DNA of 64,000 bases, from positions 37,823 to 101,822 of the forward strand of contig NZ_AJLJ01000207.1 in NCBI RefSeq assembly GCF_000317245.1, in the 5' to 3' direction. Both the position numbers and the translations under genes were made by a program. Below the pieces are notes generated by a model. That model was not told the DNA's origin. It did no database searches and saw nothing but the letters and a program-made list of their open reading frames with translations. Source of the stretch: Fischerella muscicola SAG 1427-1 = PCC 73103 (GTDB lineage: Bacteria > Cyanobacteriota > Cyanobacteriia > Cyanobacteriales > Nostocaceae). Below, one piece after another: positions 35,192 through 45,347 of this stretch (the first letter of the stretch is position 1; every line of letters starts with the position of its first letter).

Positions 35192-36319
35192 TCATAATTT
35201 TTCTGTTGATATTTCACCACTTTTAACATAAAAAATCTGGGAATAATTCAACCATTGTGAATCAAAAGCACCCAAATGAGTAGTAGTAATTATTGTTTGA
35301 AAACGGTCTTGAATTGTATCTAGTAATTGATTTTGACGAGATGGATCTAGTTCAGCTAAAACATCATCAAGAAGTAGCAGTGGAGGTTCCCCCACAACTT
35401 CTTCAATTAATTTTAATTCTGCTAGTTTCAAAGCTAATACTAGTGTTCGTTGCTGACCTTGAGAACCATATTGACGGGCTGGTGTTTGATTAATGATTAA
35501 TTCTACTTCGTCCCGATGTGGACCAACCAAAGTAGTACCTTGGTGCAATTCAGCAATTGTTCGTTGTTGCAGCTTTTCTAGAAAGGCTTGCTGCACTTTT
35601 TCTGGATAATTTTGCTCTAAAGGAACGTTGGGTGAGTATTTGATTTGTAAAATTTCTTTACTACCACTAATGCTAGCGTGCCACATTTTGGCAATCGGAG
35701 CGAGTCGTTGTATGGCTCGTTCTCTGCGCCTAATTACTCGCGTACCTGCGATCGCCAACTGTGCATCCCATATAGCTAATTCTGATTGTAGAGACGCGCC
35801 ATGGCTTGTCTCTACATTGCGTTTCAAAAAAGCATTCCGTTGGCGCAATACTTGATGATATTGCTGTAAAATGTGGGCGTATACTGGTTCTAGTTGAATC
35901 AACAAAGTATCTAGCCAGTGACGACGGCCTTCCGGGCCTCCGCGTACTAGTTCCAAGTCCAAGCTAGAAAACTGTACGCCATTGAGAACACCGAGAAAAT
36001 CCATTTGACGCCGGAGGTTTTCGCCGTTGAGATTTACAGTCCGGCGACCATTACGACGCAAAATTAAGTTTAGACTACTAGTGCCAGTTTCTCGTTTGAG
36101 AGAAGCACTAACTTGCGCGAGTTCTTCTCCTTCTTGGACTAATTCGCGATCGCGGAAAGTACGATGCGATCGCAATGTTGCTAATAACTCCACCGCCTCC
36201 AATAAATTAGATTTACCCTGAGCATTATCACCCACCAAAATCGTTTTGGGAGCAGTAAATTCAACCTGCTGCTCTTGATAGTTACGAAAGTATCGGAGGT
36301 GGAGGGTTTTTAAATACAT
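35192..36319 (-). CDS. recF: DNA replication and repair protein RecF
   Basis: SMC-like ATPase that loads RecA at single-strand gaps with RecOR. 375 aa, normal length. Start MYLKTLHLRYFRNYQEQQVEF, Walker A VGDNAQGKSN (about 30-39), signature region YGSQGQQRTLVLALKLAE and Walker B LLLLDDVLAELDPSRQ. Flanked by the two P-type ATPase genes on the same strand; this neighbourhood is unusual for recF, which in many bacteria sits near dnaA/dnaN, but in cyanobacteria recF is often isolated. Confidence 0.96.
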   Translation of the reverse strand: MYLKTLHLRYFRNYQEQQVEFTAPKTILVGDNAQGKSNLLEAVELLATLRSHRTFRDRELVQEGEELAQVSASLKRETGTSSLNLILRRNGRRTVNLNGENLRRQMDFLGVLNGVQFSSLDLELVRGGPEGRRHWLDTLLIQLEPVYAHILQQYHQVLRQRNAFLKRNVETSHGASLQSELAIWDAQLAIAGTRVIRRRERAIQRLAPIAKMWHASISGSKEILQIKYSPNVPLEQNYPEKVQQAFLEKLQQRTIAELHQGTTLVGPHRDEVELIINQTPARQYGSQGQQRTLVLALKLAELKLIEEVVGEPPLLLLDDVLAELDPSRQNQLLDTIQDRFQTIITTTHLGAFDSQWLNYSQIFYVKSGEISTEKL

Positions 36320-36492
36320 AGATCATAGATAGGGGATATCCCAATTCAAAATTCAAAATACCTGCGGAAGCCGCTCCGCGTCTACAAAATTCAAAATTGG
36401 GAAGGGAGATAAGGGAGATACTCTCCCCGTCACCGCGTCACCGCGTCTCATTGTCTCCGCGTCTTCTTCTCCCGATCCCCAATTCCTCATAC

Positions 36493-39381
36493 CTAAACAG
36501 TCTTCTTGCCCATTAATCGGAAGACGATTTTCTCAATTTCAATCCAGACAAACATTAAGGCGCTGAAGCCAAGACAAATCCCCAATTCCGACAAAGTAAT
36601 ATAGTGAGTGCCGAAGAAATTCCGCAGAGGAGGAACATAAACCAGCATCAGTTGTAAAATCGTGGTTAACACAACTGCTCCTAAGACATAGGGATTTGAA
36701 AAAGGATTCATTTCTATTGTCAGTCGGTTGTTGGAGCGAATTGCGATCGCATGTCCCATTTGAGCAAGACACAGGGAAGTAAATACCATTGTTTTCCATC
36801 GGTCTGGACTCAGACCATTACCAGATATGCTGGTGGAATGATTGTACGCCCACATCATCAAAATAATGGTAATGATCGCGAAAATAATCCCGATGCGAAT
36901 CATATAAGAACCCAAGCCTCTAGCGAAAATGCTTTCACGGGGACTAAAGGGGGGACGCTTCATCACGTCGGGTTCGGGGGGTTCTACAGCTAAGGCTAAA
37001 GCTGGTAAACCATCTGTCACCAAGTTCATCCACAGAATTTGCAGAGGTGTGAGTGGTACTCCTCCTAATCCTAAGATCGGCGCAGCTGCGATCGTGAGAA
37101 CTTCACCGATATTACTACCAAGAATATATTTAATAAAACGGCGGATATTGGTGTAAACAACTCGACCTTCTTCAGTAGCAGCAACAATTGTAGCAAAGTT
37201 GTCATCTAGTAGTACCATGTCGCTGGCTTCTTTACTGACATCAGTACCAGTAATACCCATAGCAATACCAATATCAGCTTGTTTGAGGGCGGGGGCGTCG
37301 TTAACGCCATCACCAGTCATCGCTACAAATCTGCCCCGACGCTGTAAGGCTTGGACAATTCGCAGTTTGTGTTCTGGGGCAACTCTGGCATAAATACTCA
37401 CCAAGTCTACATTTTGCTCTAGGTCTTCGTTGCTCATGCGTTGCAGTTCTTGGCCTGTGAGGACTCGGTCACCTGGTTGAGCTATTCCTAAATCGGTGGC
37501 AATCGCGCGTGCTGTTAATTGATGATCACCAGTAATCATAATCGGTCGAATGCCTGCTTCTCGACATTCTTGTACCGCCGCCCTAACTTCGGGACGGGGT
37601 GCATCCAGCATTCCCACTAAACCCACCCAGACTAATTCTTGTTCGGATGTCTCATCTGAACCTTCCGGTGGAATTTCCGCAAGCGGTTTATAGGCAAAAC
37701 CCAGCACCCGCAGACCATTAGAAGCCATGCGATCGTTTTCTGCTAGAATCTCATCTCGCTGTTCTTGAGTCAGGGGAATAGCGCCATTACCGACATATAG
37801 TTGAGTACAACGAGCCAAAATTAATTCTGGTGAGCCTTTGGTAAACATTAAATAGTTATGGGACTTCACCAAGTTGCTGATCGTTGGATCAACATCATTT
37901 AAAGGCGAGACACCTGTTTCTACTTGCTCAACCTTAGAAATCACACTCATCCGCTTCCGTTCTGAAGAAAACGGGAATTCGCTCACGCGCGGTAATTTAC
38001 TATCCCACTGGTCTTTTTCAATTCCTCCTTTGGCAGCCAGTGTCACCAAGGCGCCCTCTGTTGGATCTCCTAAAATAGTCCACTGTCCTTGTTGCTGTTG
38101 CAAATGTGAATCATTACAAACAGCACAAGCAACTAACAAGGCTTGTAGTTCTGGGTTGTCTTGTACTTCAATAGGATTATTTTCTAGTTGAAACTCACCT
38201 GTAGGAGCGTAACCTTCTCCTGTAACGCGGAATTCTTGGTGAAGAGAAGTTGTTTGCTCCTGATTTGGGCTAGAAGCATGTGTGTAGACAGCTTGTACTA
38301 CCATCTTGTTCTGAGTCAGGGTACCAGTTTTATCAGAACAGATGGTGGTGACAGAACCCAGGGTTTCTACGGCTGGTAGTTTACGAATTAAAGCTTTGCG
38401 ACGTACCATCCGTTGAGTTCCCAAAGCTAGGGTAACGGTGATCACTGCGGGTAAACCTTCTGGCACTACCGCCACCGCCATACTCAAAGAGACTTCCAAT
38501 AGTTCTGTTAAGTTGCCACCACGCAGCAAACCTACAATTACAACAATCGCTACTAATACTAAAGAACCTGTGACTAGGACATTGCCAAGCTGGGTCATGC
38601 GTTGTTGTAGAGGCGTGGGTTCACTTTCCACGGACTGCAACAAAGTAGCAATTTTCCCAAGTTCGGTTTTCATGCCAGTGTTTGTTACCAGAACCTTGCC
38701 CCGTCCTTGGACAACTTCTGTACCTTGGAAAACCGAATTGGTGCGATCGCCGATTCCTGTATCTTCAGGTAATGTAGTTTTTGCCTGTTTGTTAACCGCT
38801 TCGGCTTCGCCGGTAAGTGCCGATTCTCGGATTTGCAAGTTGGATGTTTCTAGTAAAAGTCCATCTGCTGCCACTTGCACCCCTGCTTCTAGCAGCATCA
38901 CATCTCCCGGCACTAAATCCTTAGCAGCCACCTCTAATGGTTTGCGGTCACGAATAATGCGGACGTTGGGAGAGGAGAGTTTTTTCAGTGCTGCGAGGGC
39001 TTTTTCGGCACGGCTTTCTTGAACATAGCCCAGGATACCGTTGAGGACGACAATTGCTAAGATGGCGATCGTATCTTTAAATGGTACTTCACCCGGTTTC
39101 AACTCGCCTCTTTGCAAAGCCAGCAGGTCTAAAATCCCGGAAATAATTGCCACGGCGATCAGCATCAACAACATGATGTTTTTGAACTGATCTACTAAAA
39201 TTTCCCAAGCGCTGCGACCACCGGTTTCCTCAAGTTCGTTCGGGCCATATTTTTCCAAGCGCTGTTGCACTTCTTGAGGTGATAAGCCAGTGTCTGCATT
39301 CGTAGAGAGCAGTTCTATTGCTTTATCAACTTCTAAACTATGCCAAGCGGTAGTTGAATCAGGCAGAGAATGAGCAGACAT
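36493..39381 (-). CDS. P-type II (calcium-type) cation-transporting ATPase
   Basis: 962 aa, PacL/SERCA-like cation pump in the plasma or thylakoid membrane. All catalytic motifs are present: actuator TGEAEAV, M4 [12 protein letters not shown], phosphorylation site [14 protein letters not shown] with Asp350, [29 protein letters not shown] and [18 protein letters not shown]5/M6 residues ([22 protein letters not shown]) fit calcium-type pumps, though Na+ or Mn2+ cannot be excluded. ATG 39381. It is the intact paralogue of the altered ATPase at 31097-34006. Confidence 0.95.
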   Translation of the reverse strand: MSAHSLPDSTTAWHSLEVDKAIELLSTNADTGLSPQEVQQRLEKYGPNELEETGGRSAWEILVDQFKNIMLLMLIAVAIISGILDLLALQRGELKPGEVPFKDTIAILAIVVLNGILGYVQESRAEKALAALKKLSSPNVRIIRDRKPLEVAAKDLVPGDVMLLEAGVQVAADGLLLETSNLQIRESALTGEAEAVNKQAKTTLPEDTGIGDRTNSVFQGTEVVQGRGKVLVTNTGMKTELGKIATLLQSVESEPTPLQQRMTQLGNVLVTGSLVLVAIVVIVGLLRGGNLTELLEVSLSMAVAVVPEGLPAVITVTLALGTQRMVRRKALIRKLPAVETLGSVTTICSDKTGTLTQNKMVVQAVYTHASSPNQEQTTSLHQEFRVTGEGYAPTGEFQLENNPIEVQDNPELQALLVACAVCNDSHLQQQQGQWTILGDPTEGALVTLAAKGGIEKDQWDSKLPRVSEFPFSSERKRMSVISKVEQVETGVSPLNDVDPTISNLVKSHNYLMFTKGSPELILARCTQLYVGNGAIPLTQEQRDEILAENDRMASNGLRVLGFAYKPLAEIPPEGSDETSEQELVWVGLVGMLDAPRPEVRAAVQECREAGIRPIMITGDHQLTARAIATDLGIAQPGDRVLTGQELQRMSNEDLEQNVDLVSIYARVAPEHKLRIVQALQRRGRFVAMTGDGVNDAPALKQADIGIAMGITGTDVSKEASDMVLLDDNFATIVAATEEGRVVYTNIRRFIKYILGSNIGEVLTIAAAPILGLGGVPLTPLQILWMNLVTDGLPALALAVEPPEPDVMKRPPFSPRESIFARGLGSYMIRIGIIFAIITIILMMWAYNHSTSISGNGLSPDRWKTMVFTSLCLAQMGHAIAIRSNNRLTIEMNPFSNPYVLGAVVLTTILQLMLVYVPPLRNFFGTHYITLSELGICLGFSALMFVWIEIEKIVFRLMGKKTV

Positions 39382-39672
39382 TGTGTAAGTTACAGGAAAT
39401 GGTTACAGAATTCGATCATAATTTAGTGATAGCGATAAAAACCATCAACTAAAGGTACATTAGGAATATTGCTACAAAGCATTAATTTAAGTGTGATTTC
39501 TCACACCTCCCTAATTTTTCTACAGCAATATCTAAGTGTTATTGCTAGAGTAACTGCCTTTTATAGCACATTAACCTGACAATTGTTAGTAATAAAAGTT
39601 GGGAGTGGAATTACACAAAACATACCAAAATAAATTCCAGGTGTGCTAAACCTTTAAGTTAATTAGTTTAAT

Positions 39673-41343
39673 ATGAATTTTGCTCTTCCCAGTTTGACCA
39701 CTAGCCAGATGTTCGGGCAAAAAACAATTCGACCAATTGGTGCTGCCGTTTTGGGTGGCATTACTTTCTTCCAGGATACCCTGATTGCTATCGACTCTCC
39801 TAAAGGGTATCTGCTGCAAATCGATCCTGCCACTGACAATACCAAAATACTCAATGCTCATCAAAGCAAAGAATTTACAGACGTCACTGGTTTAGCAATT
39901 TGGGAAGATACCCTCTGGGTGACAAGGGATAATAGTGTTTATTTGTGTAAACTCAATTCTTTGGGGCTAGAACATTTTGTTACCCTGCCTTACCCCGCTA
40001 ATGGGATTGCGGTTTGGGAATCAACAGTTTATGTCAGTTGCCAAAAGTTGGGAGATATTTTAATTTTTAATCGCGATACCCGTAAAGAAATTACCAGATT
40101 TTATGCTCCTGGGGTCGGAATAGAAAATTTGGCTGTCACTGATGAAATTCTTTGGGCTTGCGATGCTACAGAACAAACTGTTTACTGTATGGACAGGGCG
40201 ACAGGAGAAGTTCAATTTAGTGTATTAACACCTTTTGAATCTCCTACAGGCATAGCAGTACAAACAGATACAAATACAGGCCAACAAACTCTCTACGTCG
40301 CCTATGCTTCCGAAGAACCTTATGTGCGCGATAACCCGAATGCTGACCCTAACCACGAATTAGCATACCGCGATCGCACGTTTATTCACCCGCTCCACTA
40401 TCGTTATTTCCCAGACAAGCGCTACGCTCTTTCTAATGGCTATCTGATCGAAATGTCCTATGTGGAGGAAATTGCTCCCATTGAAGAGGTTTACTTACAA
40501 GACCTAGAATGGCGTATTGCCTTACCCAGCGACACAGACCGCCAAAAGGTCAAACACGTCGAACCTGTGGGACTGCCTTTTCAAGAAGAAATTATAGATG
40601 GACAACGGGTGGCGGTGTTTAAATTTGATACCCTCACCCCAGGCGAACGCCACATGTTTGGCTGGAAGGCAGTTATGGAAGTCCGGGGTATAAAATATCG
40701 TCTTACTCCACCAGATGTAGAAGATATTCCTGAACTATCGCCAGAATATCAAACTCGCTATCTTGTAGATGATGATGAATTGGCGATGGATACTACCACT
40801 GTCCGCCGTGCTGCGGAAGAAGCAATTGGTACAGAAACCAATTTGCTCCGGAAAATGTACAGTATCCGTAATTATGTTTATGACCAATTGTCTTACGGTA
40901 TTAAGCCTCACATAGATACTCCAGATCGAGTTTTAGAAAGAGGCGTAGGTTCTTGCGGTGAGTATGTAGGTGTCTTACTGGCTTTGTGTCGCTTAAATGG
41001 CATAGCTTGTCGTACCGTCGGACGCTATAAATGTCCTACCTACGCAGAACACCAACATGTACCCCTACAACCAGACTACAACCATGTGTGGTTGGAATTT
41101 TATATACCTGGTTTTGGCTGGTTGCCAATGGAATCGAATCCCGATGATATTGGTAATAATGGGCCTTATCCCACACGGTTTTTTATGGGCTTGTGCTGGT
41201 ATCACATTGAAATTGGTAAAGGTATCCCCTTTGAAACTATAACTAGTAAAGGTGTGAGGCTGACTAAAGAAGAAATTTCCATTGGTGAGTTAGCAATTAA
41301 TCACATTCGCTTTACCATTTTGGGAGAGCTACCACCGTTTTAG
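39673..41343 (+). CDS. Beta-propeller-like protein with C-terminal transglutaminase-type protease domain
   Basis: 556 aa without signal peptide. Residues about 20-240 show repeated strands (LAIWEDTLWVTRDN, GIAVWESTVYVSCQ, LAVTDEILWACDA) like an NHL/YVTN-type propeller. The C-terminal part is a transglutaminase-like (papain-fold) domain with all three catalytic positions: Cys in GVGSCGEYVGVL, His in DYNHVWLEFYIPG and Asp in MESNPDD. Probably a peptidase or amidase acting on proteins or peptides; cytoplasmic by lack of signal. Followed 21 bp later by a strong hairpin. Confidence 0.87.
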   Translation: MNFALPSLTTSQMFGQKTIRPIGAAVLGGITFFQDTLIAIDSPKGYLLQIDPATDNTKILNAHQSKEFTDVTGLAIWEDTLWVTRDNSVYLCKLNSLGLEHFVTLPYPANGIAVWESTVYVSCQKLGDILIFNRDTRKEITRFYAPGVGIENLAVTDEILWACDATEQTVYCMDRATGEVQFSVLTPFESPTGIAVQTDTNTGQQTLYVAYASEEPYVRDNPNADPNHELAYRDRTFIHPLHYRYFPDKRYALSNGYLIEMSYVEEIAPIEEVYLQDLEWRIALPSDTDRQKVKHVEPVGLPFQEEIIDGQRVAVFKFDTLTPGERHMFGWKAVMEVRGIKYRLTPPDVEDIPELSPEYQTRYLVDDDELAMDTTTVRRAAEEAIGTETNLLRKMYSIRNYVYDQLSYGIKPHIDTPDRVLERGVGSCGEYVGVLLALCRLNGIACRTVGRYKCPTYAEHQHVPLQPDYNHVWLEFYIPGFGWLPMESNPDDIGNNGPYPTRFFMGLCWYHIEIGKGIPFETITSKGVRLTKEEISIGELAINHIRFTILGELPPF

Positions 41344-41363
41344 CTACTGCGACAATATTGCTC

Positions 41364-41396
41364 AGATCCCCGACTTTTTGAAAAAGTCGGGGATCT
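41364..41396. terminator. GATCCCCGAC-family hairpin, likely terminator
   Basis: AGATCCCCGACTTTTT (41364-41379), one-base loop, then its perfect complement to 41396. It lies 21 bp after the transglutaminase stop and between convergent genes. Sister of the palindrome at 24988-25023. No T-run follows on the plus strand, so termination is likely but not certain. Confidence 0.6.
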
Positions 41397-41458
41397 ATAA
41401 TATTTGGTACTAGGTTGCGCGATCGCAGCATCGCAATCCTGATTTTTCCTCATTCAGA

Positions 41459-42286
41459 CTAGACTGTTTGCGAAGCCTTAAAAGTAGAAAATTCACATAT
41501 AGAATTAAATGGGCAAAATCGACAGTGGTAGCCAGGATTCGGTGGAAATATTTGGCTAAATTTCTGGCTTTCCCTTTGATATTTTTGTAAATCTTGTTGG
41601 TGCTTTTGAGCAATATTAGCTAATTCAAGCTCAAGAAAATCTAATTCACCCTTGGTAACAGTAATTAATTCCGATTTTTTAGAAAATTCTAAATTATAAA
41701 AAGAAGCTATAGCTTTGTGCCTGGGGTAAAGATAACGAGCTGCTAATAGGTAAACTAATGCCTGACGACGGTCAAAAGCAGATTTACCAGTTTTAAAATC
41801 TAAAATATGTAAATTGCCTGAAGATTCGACGAAAATACAGTCCATTGCCGCATACAAGCGGAAACAATAATGCTTTTGATCAATTAAAATAGGCTTGGGA
41901 AATCCTTCATCGCCACGGGTTAACAAGACTATACGTTTACCTGAAAGCAATGGCTCATTGTGATATTTCTGCAAAATTTGCAGTACACGCTGTTGTACTT
42001 CATCAGGTGAATTGCTTAGTCTCAGTAGTTCAGCAACTTTTTCTACACCGTCTGATTGATTTAATAAGTATCTGTGGTGATGAAATTCGTAAACACCTTT
42101 TTGTGCTAATAATCCTATACGCTGAGGTGGTGTAACTTTTGTTAACAGTGCTTTAACTTGAGGTTCATGTTGGCGTGCTTTAATGTATCCTCGTCTCATT
42201 TGACAGTGCCAACGTTGTTGCCCAGATGCGGGGGCAACTAAAGACCAAAGATGATAACTGGCAAAAGGTCGCTCTGGAGTTGACAT
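41459..42286 (-). CDS. PD-(D/E)XK nuclease (Cas4/RecB-like) with Fe-S-type cysteines
   Basis: 275 aa. Nuclease core: Asp in YAAMDCIFVES, then LHILDFKTGKSAFD (D-x-K) and a Gln/Tyr helix RRQALVYLLAARYLYP. Four cysteines, one near the start (RWHCQMRR, residue 28) and three at the end (YHCRFCPFNSICEF), are spaced as in the 4Fe-4S cluster of Cas4, AddB and related exonucleases. Expected 5'-3' single-strand DNA exonuclease, with no CRISPR locus in the window. ATG 42286. Role in DNA repair is likely but inferred. Confidence 0.87.
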   Translation of the reverse strand: MSTPERPFASYHLWSLVAPASGQQRWHCQMRRGYIKARQHEPQVKALLTKVTPPQRIGLLAQKGVYEFHHHRYLLNQSDGVEKVAELLRLSNSPDEVQQRVLQILQKYHNEPLLSGKRIVLLTRGDEGFPKPILIDQKHYCFRLYAAMDCIFVESSGNLHILDFKTGKSAFDRRQALVYLLAARYLYPRHKAIASFYNLEFSKKSELITVTKGELDFLELELANIAQKHQQDLQKYQRESQKFSQIFPPNPGYHCRFCPFNSICEFSTFKASQTV

Positions 42287-42963
42287 TACTTAGCAACTGT
42301 GAGACAAAGACGGGGCATAACATCAGCTACACAGGCTTTACTCACTTAGTAGCCAAGTAGCTAACCAAACTGCCATTTAAGTTCTGGCAGATTCTGCTTG
42401 AACGGTAAAAATTGCTGAATGGTATTTATGCGATTGTAATAATAAATGACAATGCTAGTTACTGAAATTCAGCTTGAAGCATTGATATTTACTACTAATC
42501 GCTAAAACCCAGCATCTGAATATGGAATTAAATATATCCCTGATTTTGTTGTTATTGCCACTCTAGAAATTACTAAATACTATTGTGACAAATATCTAAG
42601 CTGTATCGGAGGCTTCGCTTCCCAACATTTTTGCTGGCTGCTCAATATCCACCTTTTGATCTTTGACCCTAAACTAGACTAAATGCTAGTAGCTCCACAT
42701 CTAACAGAATGGGGAGAATATTTGGAATACCTGGTTAAAAGTCTTGATTAAAAGTAAAGTACGATGCACCATATTGTACTCTTGGTCTACTTCTAGTGGT
42801 TGTGTACATGAATATTTGTAACACTAATATTGACCTATACTTTACAAATAGTTAGATAAATTCTCGTTTAGAGATAAAAATATCTAGATAGAAATAATTA
42901 CCACTTCCAAAACCTAAAATAGGTGGAGAAAGTTTTGGCTATGGCAGCTCGTTATCAATCACC
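42287..42963. other. Intergenic region without recognised features
   Basis: Nearly 700 bp, AT-rich; all frames are interrupted. Short protein-like stretches occur (around 42440-42600) but nothing I could assign. Contains the start region of the LapA-like gene at its right end. Confidence 0.5.
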
Positions 42964-43242
42964 ATGAAAACTCTTGCGACTCTTCTGACAATAATTATTC
43001 TAGTTTTTTGGATAATGGCTGTTGCCCTTCTCTCTGTACAAAATGCCACGCCAGTATCTTTAAAATTTCTAAATTTTCAATCAATCCAACTTCCAGTAGG
43101 CTTATTACTGGCTTTCTGTGCAGCTGTGGGTATGATTGGCATGGGTTTGCTACAACCATTGTGGAGGCTGGCTGGTTCTGAACAAGGTAATTCTACTGCA
43201 CAAGATGATGCAGAATTTTTTGTTGATGAGGAAGATTTTTAA
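42964..43242 (+). CDS. LapA-like (DUF1049) small membrane protein
   Basis: 92 aa with two membrane helices (LLTIIILVFWIMAVALLSVQ and LPVGLLLAFCAAVGMIGMGLL) joined by NATPVSLKFLNFQSI, the DUF1049/LapA signature, and an acidic tail (DDAEFFVDEEDF). LapA-type proteins (YciS in E. coli) act in lipopolysaccharide assembly with LapB; in cyanobacteria the role is untested. ATG 42964. Single gene. Confidence 0.87.
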   Translation: MKTLATLLTIIILVFWIMAVALLSVQNATPVSLKFLNFQSIQLPVGLLLAFCAAVGMIGMGLLQPLWRLAGSEQGNSTAQDDAEFFVDEEDF

Positions 43243-43332
43243 GTCAGTGATTCAGTTATCAGTGATCAGTTATCAGTGAGTAAATTAAGTAAACGTGCCT
43301 GAAACACTTACCAATGACAAATGACAAATAAC

Positions 43333-43971
43333 TTAGCGTCCTTGTTCGTGTAGTGAATTAATAGCCATAGCACATCTTTGTGTTAGTGTTTCTAATTCCT
43401 CTTTATTTGTAGAAGTAGGTACGGGTATGAGTTCACCGATTCTTACTGTCACGGGAACTGCACGAGGGATAATGACACCCTTTTCTTCTATAGCCTGTGT
43501 CCCCCACAAACAAACAGGTAACAATGGTGCTTGTGCTTTAGCGGCTATCAAAGCAGCGCCTCGTTTTGGATCTGTAATGCGTCCGTCAGGGGTGCGAGTC
43601 CCTTGTAAAAAAACACCTACAGCCCATCCTTCATCAAGATATTTAAGGGCTGCACGAATAGCAGTACGATCGCTTGTACCTCGACTAACTGGGTAAGCAC
43701 CATATAATTCAATAGCTTGTTTTAAAACAGGGACTTTAAACAGTTCTTCTTTGGCCATATACGCCACAGGACGACGTACACAGTTGGAAATAATCGGTGG
43801 ATCATAATTACTAGCATGATTGCTTACCACCACCAAAGGCCCGCTTAAGGGGACGTTTTCTGCACCATAAATCTTGCCCCGAAAGTAAACATGTAGCATG
43901 GGGCTAACAACAGACCACTTAAAAGCTTGGTAGAGTAATAGACTAGCTAACGGTTCGCGGTTTTTGCCCAC
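43333..43971 (-). CDS. plsC: 1-acyl-glycerol-3-phosphate acyltransferase (PlsC family)
   Basis: Adds the second acyl chain to lysophosphatidic acid. 212 aa. Motif I VVSNHASNYDPPI (H-x4-D), motif II-like YPVSRGTSDRTAIRAAL, motif III VFLQGTRTPDGRI (Gln replaces the usual Glu of EGTR, a substitution seen by memory in some cyanobacterial members) and motif IV LLPVCLWGT. Shorter than the 459-aa paralogue at 10119, and more classical. ATG 43971. Membrane-associated. Confidence 0.88.
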   Translation of the reverse strand: MGKNREPLASLLLYQAFKWSVVSPMLHVYFRGKIYGAENVPLSGPLVVVSNHASNYDPPIISNCVRRPVAYMAKEELFKVPVLKQAIELYGAYPVSRGTSDRTAIRAALKYLDEGWAVGVFLQGTRTPDGRITDPKRGAALIAAKAQAPLLPVCLWGTQAIEEKGVIIPRAVPVTVRIGELIPVPTSTNKEELETLTQRCAMAINSLHEQGR

Positions 43972-44032
43972 AGAAAATAATTGAAATCAGACAAAATTAA
44001 GGATAAGCGATCGCCACTACTTTTGTACAACT

Positions 44033-45016
44033 TTACTGACTCCATTTATCCCATACAGCCCGCGCCACCTTTGCTATAACTTCTTCGCGTGCAGTATCGT
44101 CAGCCGTAGAATCTGAAACAAAAATCGCTATAGCCAAATGCTGCCCATTTGGTAATGTCACGAGTCCTACATCATTTGTTGCAGCCGTCACCTTGTTAAC
44201 AGTGCGTGACGTACCAGTCTTGTGTGCCACAACCGTCCCATCAGGCAACATTCCTTTGATGCGTCGTAAACCTGTGGGTGTTTCCGTCATCAAGCGCAGC
44301 AATAATGTTTGGCTAGATTTTGAAAGCCCTCGCCCCTCGTGCAATGCGCGTAACAAAATGATCATTGCTTCAGGTGTTGCCCAGTTGCGATACTGGACTG
44401 ATTTGTCTTGTCCTATCTCCTTCTCTGTGTTAGCTACGATGATGCCATTGATACCAAGTTCACGCAAATATTTCATAACAACTTCCGGCCCGCCAACAAG
44501 TTTTAGCAGCACGTCACAAGCTGTGCCATCGCTTTCGGAAACCATATACTTCAGCAGTTGAGCTAGACTGAGTTCTACTCCTTGCGGATTATCGTCTCGG
44601 ATCGGACTGTGTTGACGTTTTGAGACGAAATCGCTTTTCTCAACCCGAATTCTCTGTTCTAGCTTTAACTTTCCTTGATTTACTTGAGCCAACACAGCCA
44701 TCCCAATAGGGAATTTATAAACGCTTTGCATCGGGAAGCGCTGATCTCCATTGAGAGTTACTGATTCTCCCGTTTCCAGCACTGTGACTGCAACCCCTAC
44801 CCGCCCTTGAGCAGTACGAGATATTTGTTCTATTTGGTTGTAAAGTTCGTTTTTTAGCGGATCATTAGTGCTGGACGTTATGATTTCTTTTGGAATATTT
44901 GTTTGTCTATCATTTTTGACTTCACTGCTACTGGAATTAATGCTTGTGCAACCGACAGCAAACAATGATATGCAAAAGCCGCAAAGCCATACTTTTTTGC
45001 TCGTCACTTGACTCAT
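44033..45016 (-). CDS. Class A beta-lactamase-like lipoprotein
   Basis: 327 aa with lipobox LFAVGC (Cys23). Serine beta-lactamase signature: S98-V-Y-K101 (S-x-x-K), S162-D-G164 in the SDN position, an omega loop with EKEIGQDKSVQYRNW and KTGTS near the C-terminus. The long loop before SDN and the QYxNW form resemble the PER/VEB-like subclass of class A enzymes. Asn of SDN is Gly, as in some chromosomal relatives. Hydrolysis of beta-lactams is plausible; a DD-peptidase role cannot be excluded. Anchored in a membrane on the periplasmic side. Confidence 0.9.
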   Translation of the reverse strand: MSQVTSKKVWLCGFCISLFAVGCTSINSSSSEVKNDRQTNIPKEIITSSTNDPLKNELYNQIEQISRTAQGRVGVAVTVLETGESVTLNGDQRFPMQSVYKFPIGMAVLAQVNQGKLKLEQRIRVEKSDFVSKRQHSPIRDDNPQGVELSLAQLLKYMVSESDGTACDVLLKLVGGPEVVMKYLRELGINGIIVANTEKEIGQDKSVQYRNWATPEAMIILLRALHEGRGLSKSSQTLLLRLMTETPTGLRRIKGMLPDGTVVAHKTGTSRTVNKVTAATNDVGLVTLPNGQHLAIAIFVSDSTADDTAREEVIAKVARAVWDKWSQ

Positions 45017-45136
45017 GAAGCTTATTCAGTGAATTTAGGGAGTGAACAGCTGAGAACTACACCCGTAAATTATCTAATTTCGGATAAACGCAGAGGGGCG
45101 CGGAGTTAGCGCAGAGGGGCGCAGAGTCTTTGTCAA

Positions 45137-45268
45137 CTGATCGCTAGTCAAATTGTAGAATTGCACGGAGGTACAATTGAGGGAGGAGCAAGGGACGGAG
45201 CTAGACGAGGAATAACTTTTACAGTCAAGCTGGTATTAATTTCGGAAGTCAGAAGGCAGTGCCGATGA
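45137..45268 (+). pseudogene. Remnant of a histidine-kinase ATPase domain C-terminus
   Basis: Forty-three codons ending at TGA 45266-45268 read LIASQIVELHGGTIEGGARD then GARRGITFTVKLVLISEV. This matches the last part of a HATPase domain, and aligns with the end of the neighbouring kinase (LGLAIARHLVELHSGTIQ ... GATFIVKLPLIS). There is no start or G1/G2 box. It is directly upstream of the kinase gene, so it is probably a leftover of a duplicated kinase. Confidence 0.75.
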
Positions 45269-45347
45269 AAAAATTTCACCACCAATAATGAAAGTGAAAT
45301 TTTTCCTGTTCCCTATTGCTAGTTCTCTCTTCCCGACTGTAAGTCCT

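Noticed and set aside
32255..39022. Several plus-strand frames of 60-194 codons opposite the two ATPase genes and recF
   Set aside because: They are antisense shadows of strongly conserved coding sequence.
45288..45347. N-terminal extension of the giant kinase from ATG 45288
   Set aside because: The 20 residues look like translated spacer and there is no ribosome site; ATG 45348 begins the recognisable family N-terminus. The choice remains open.
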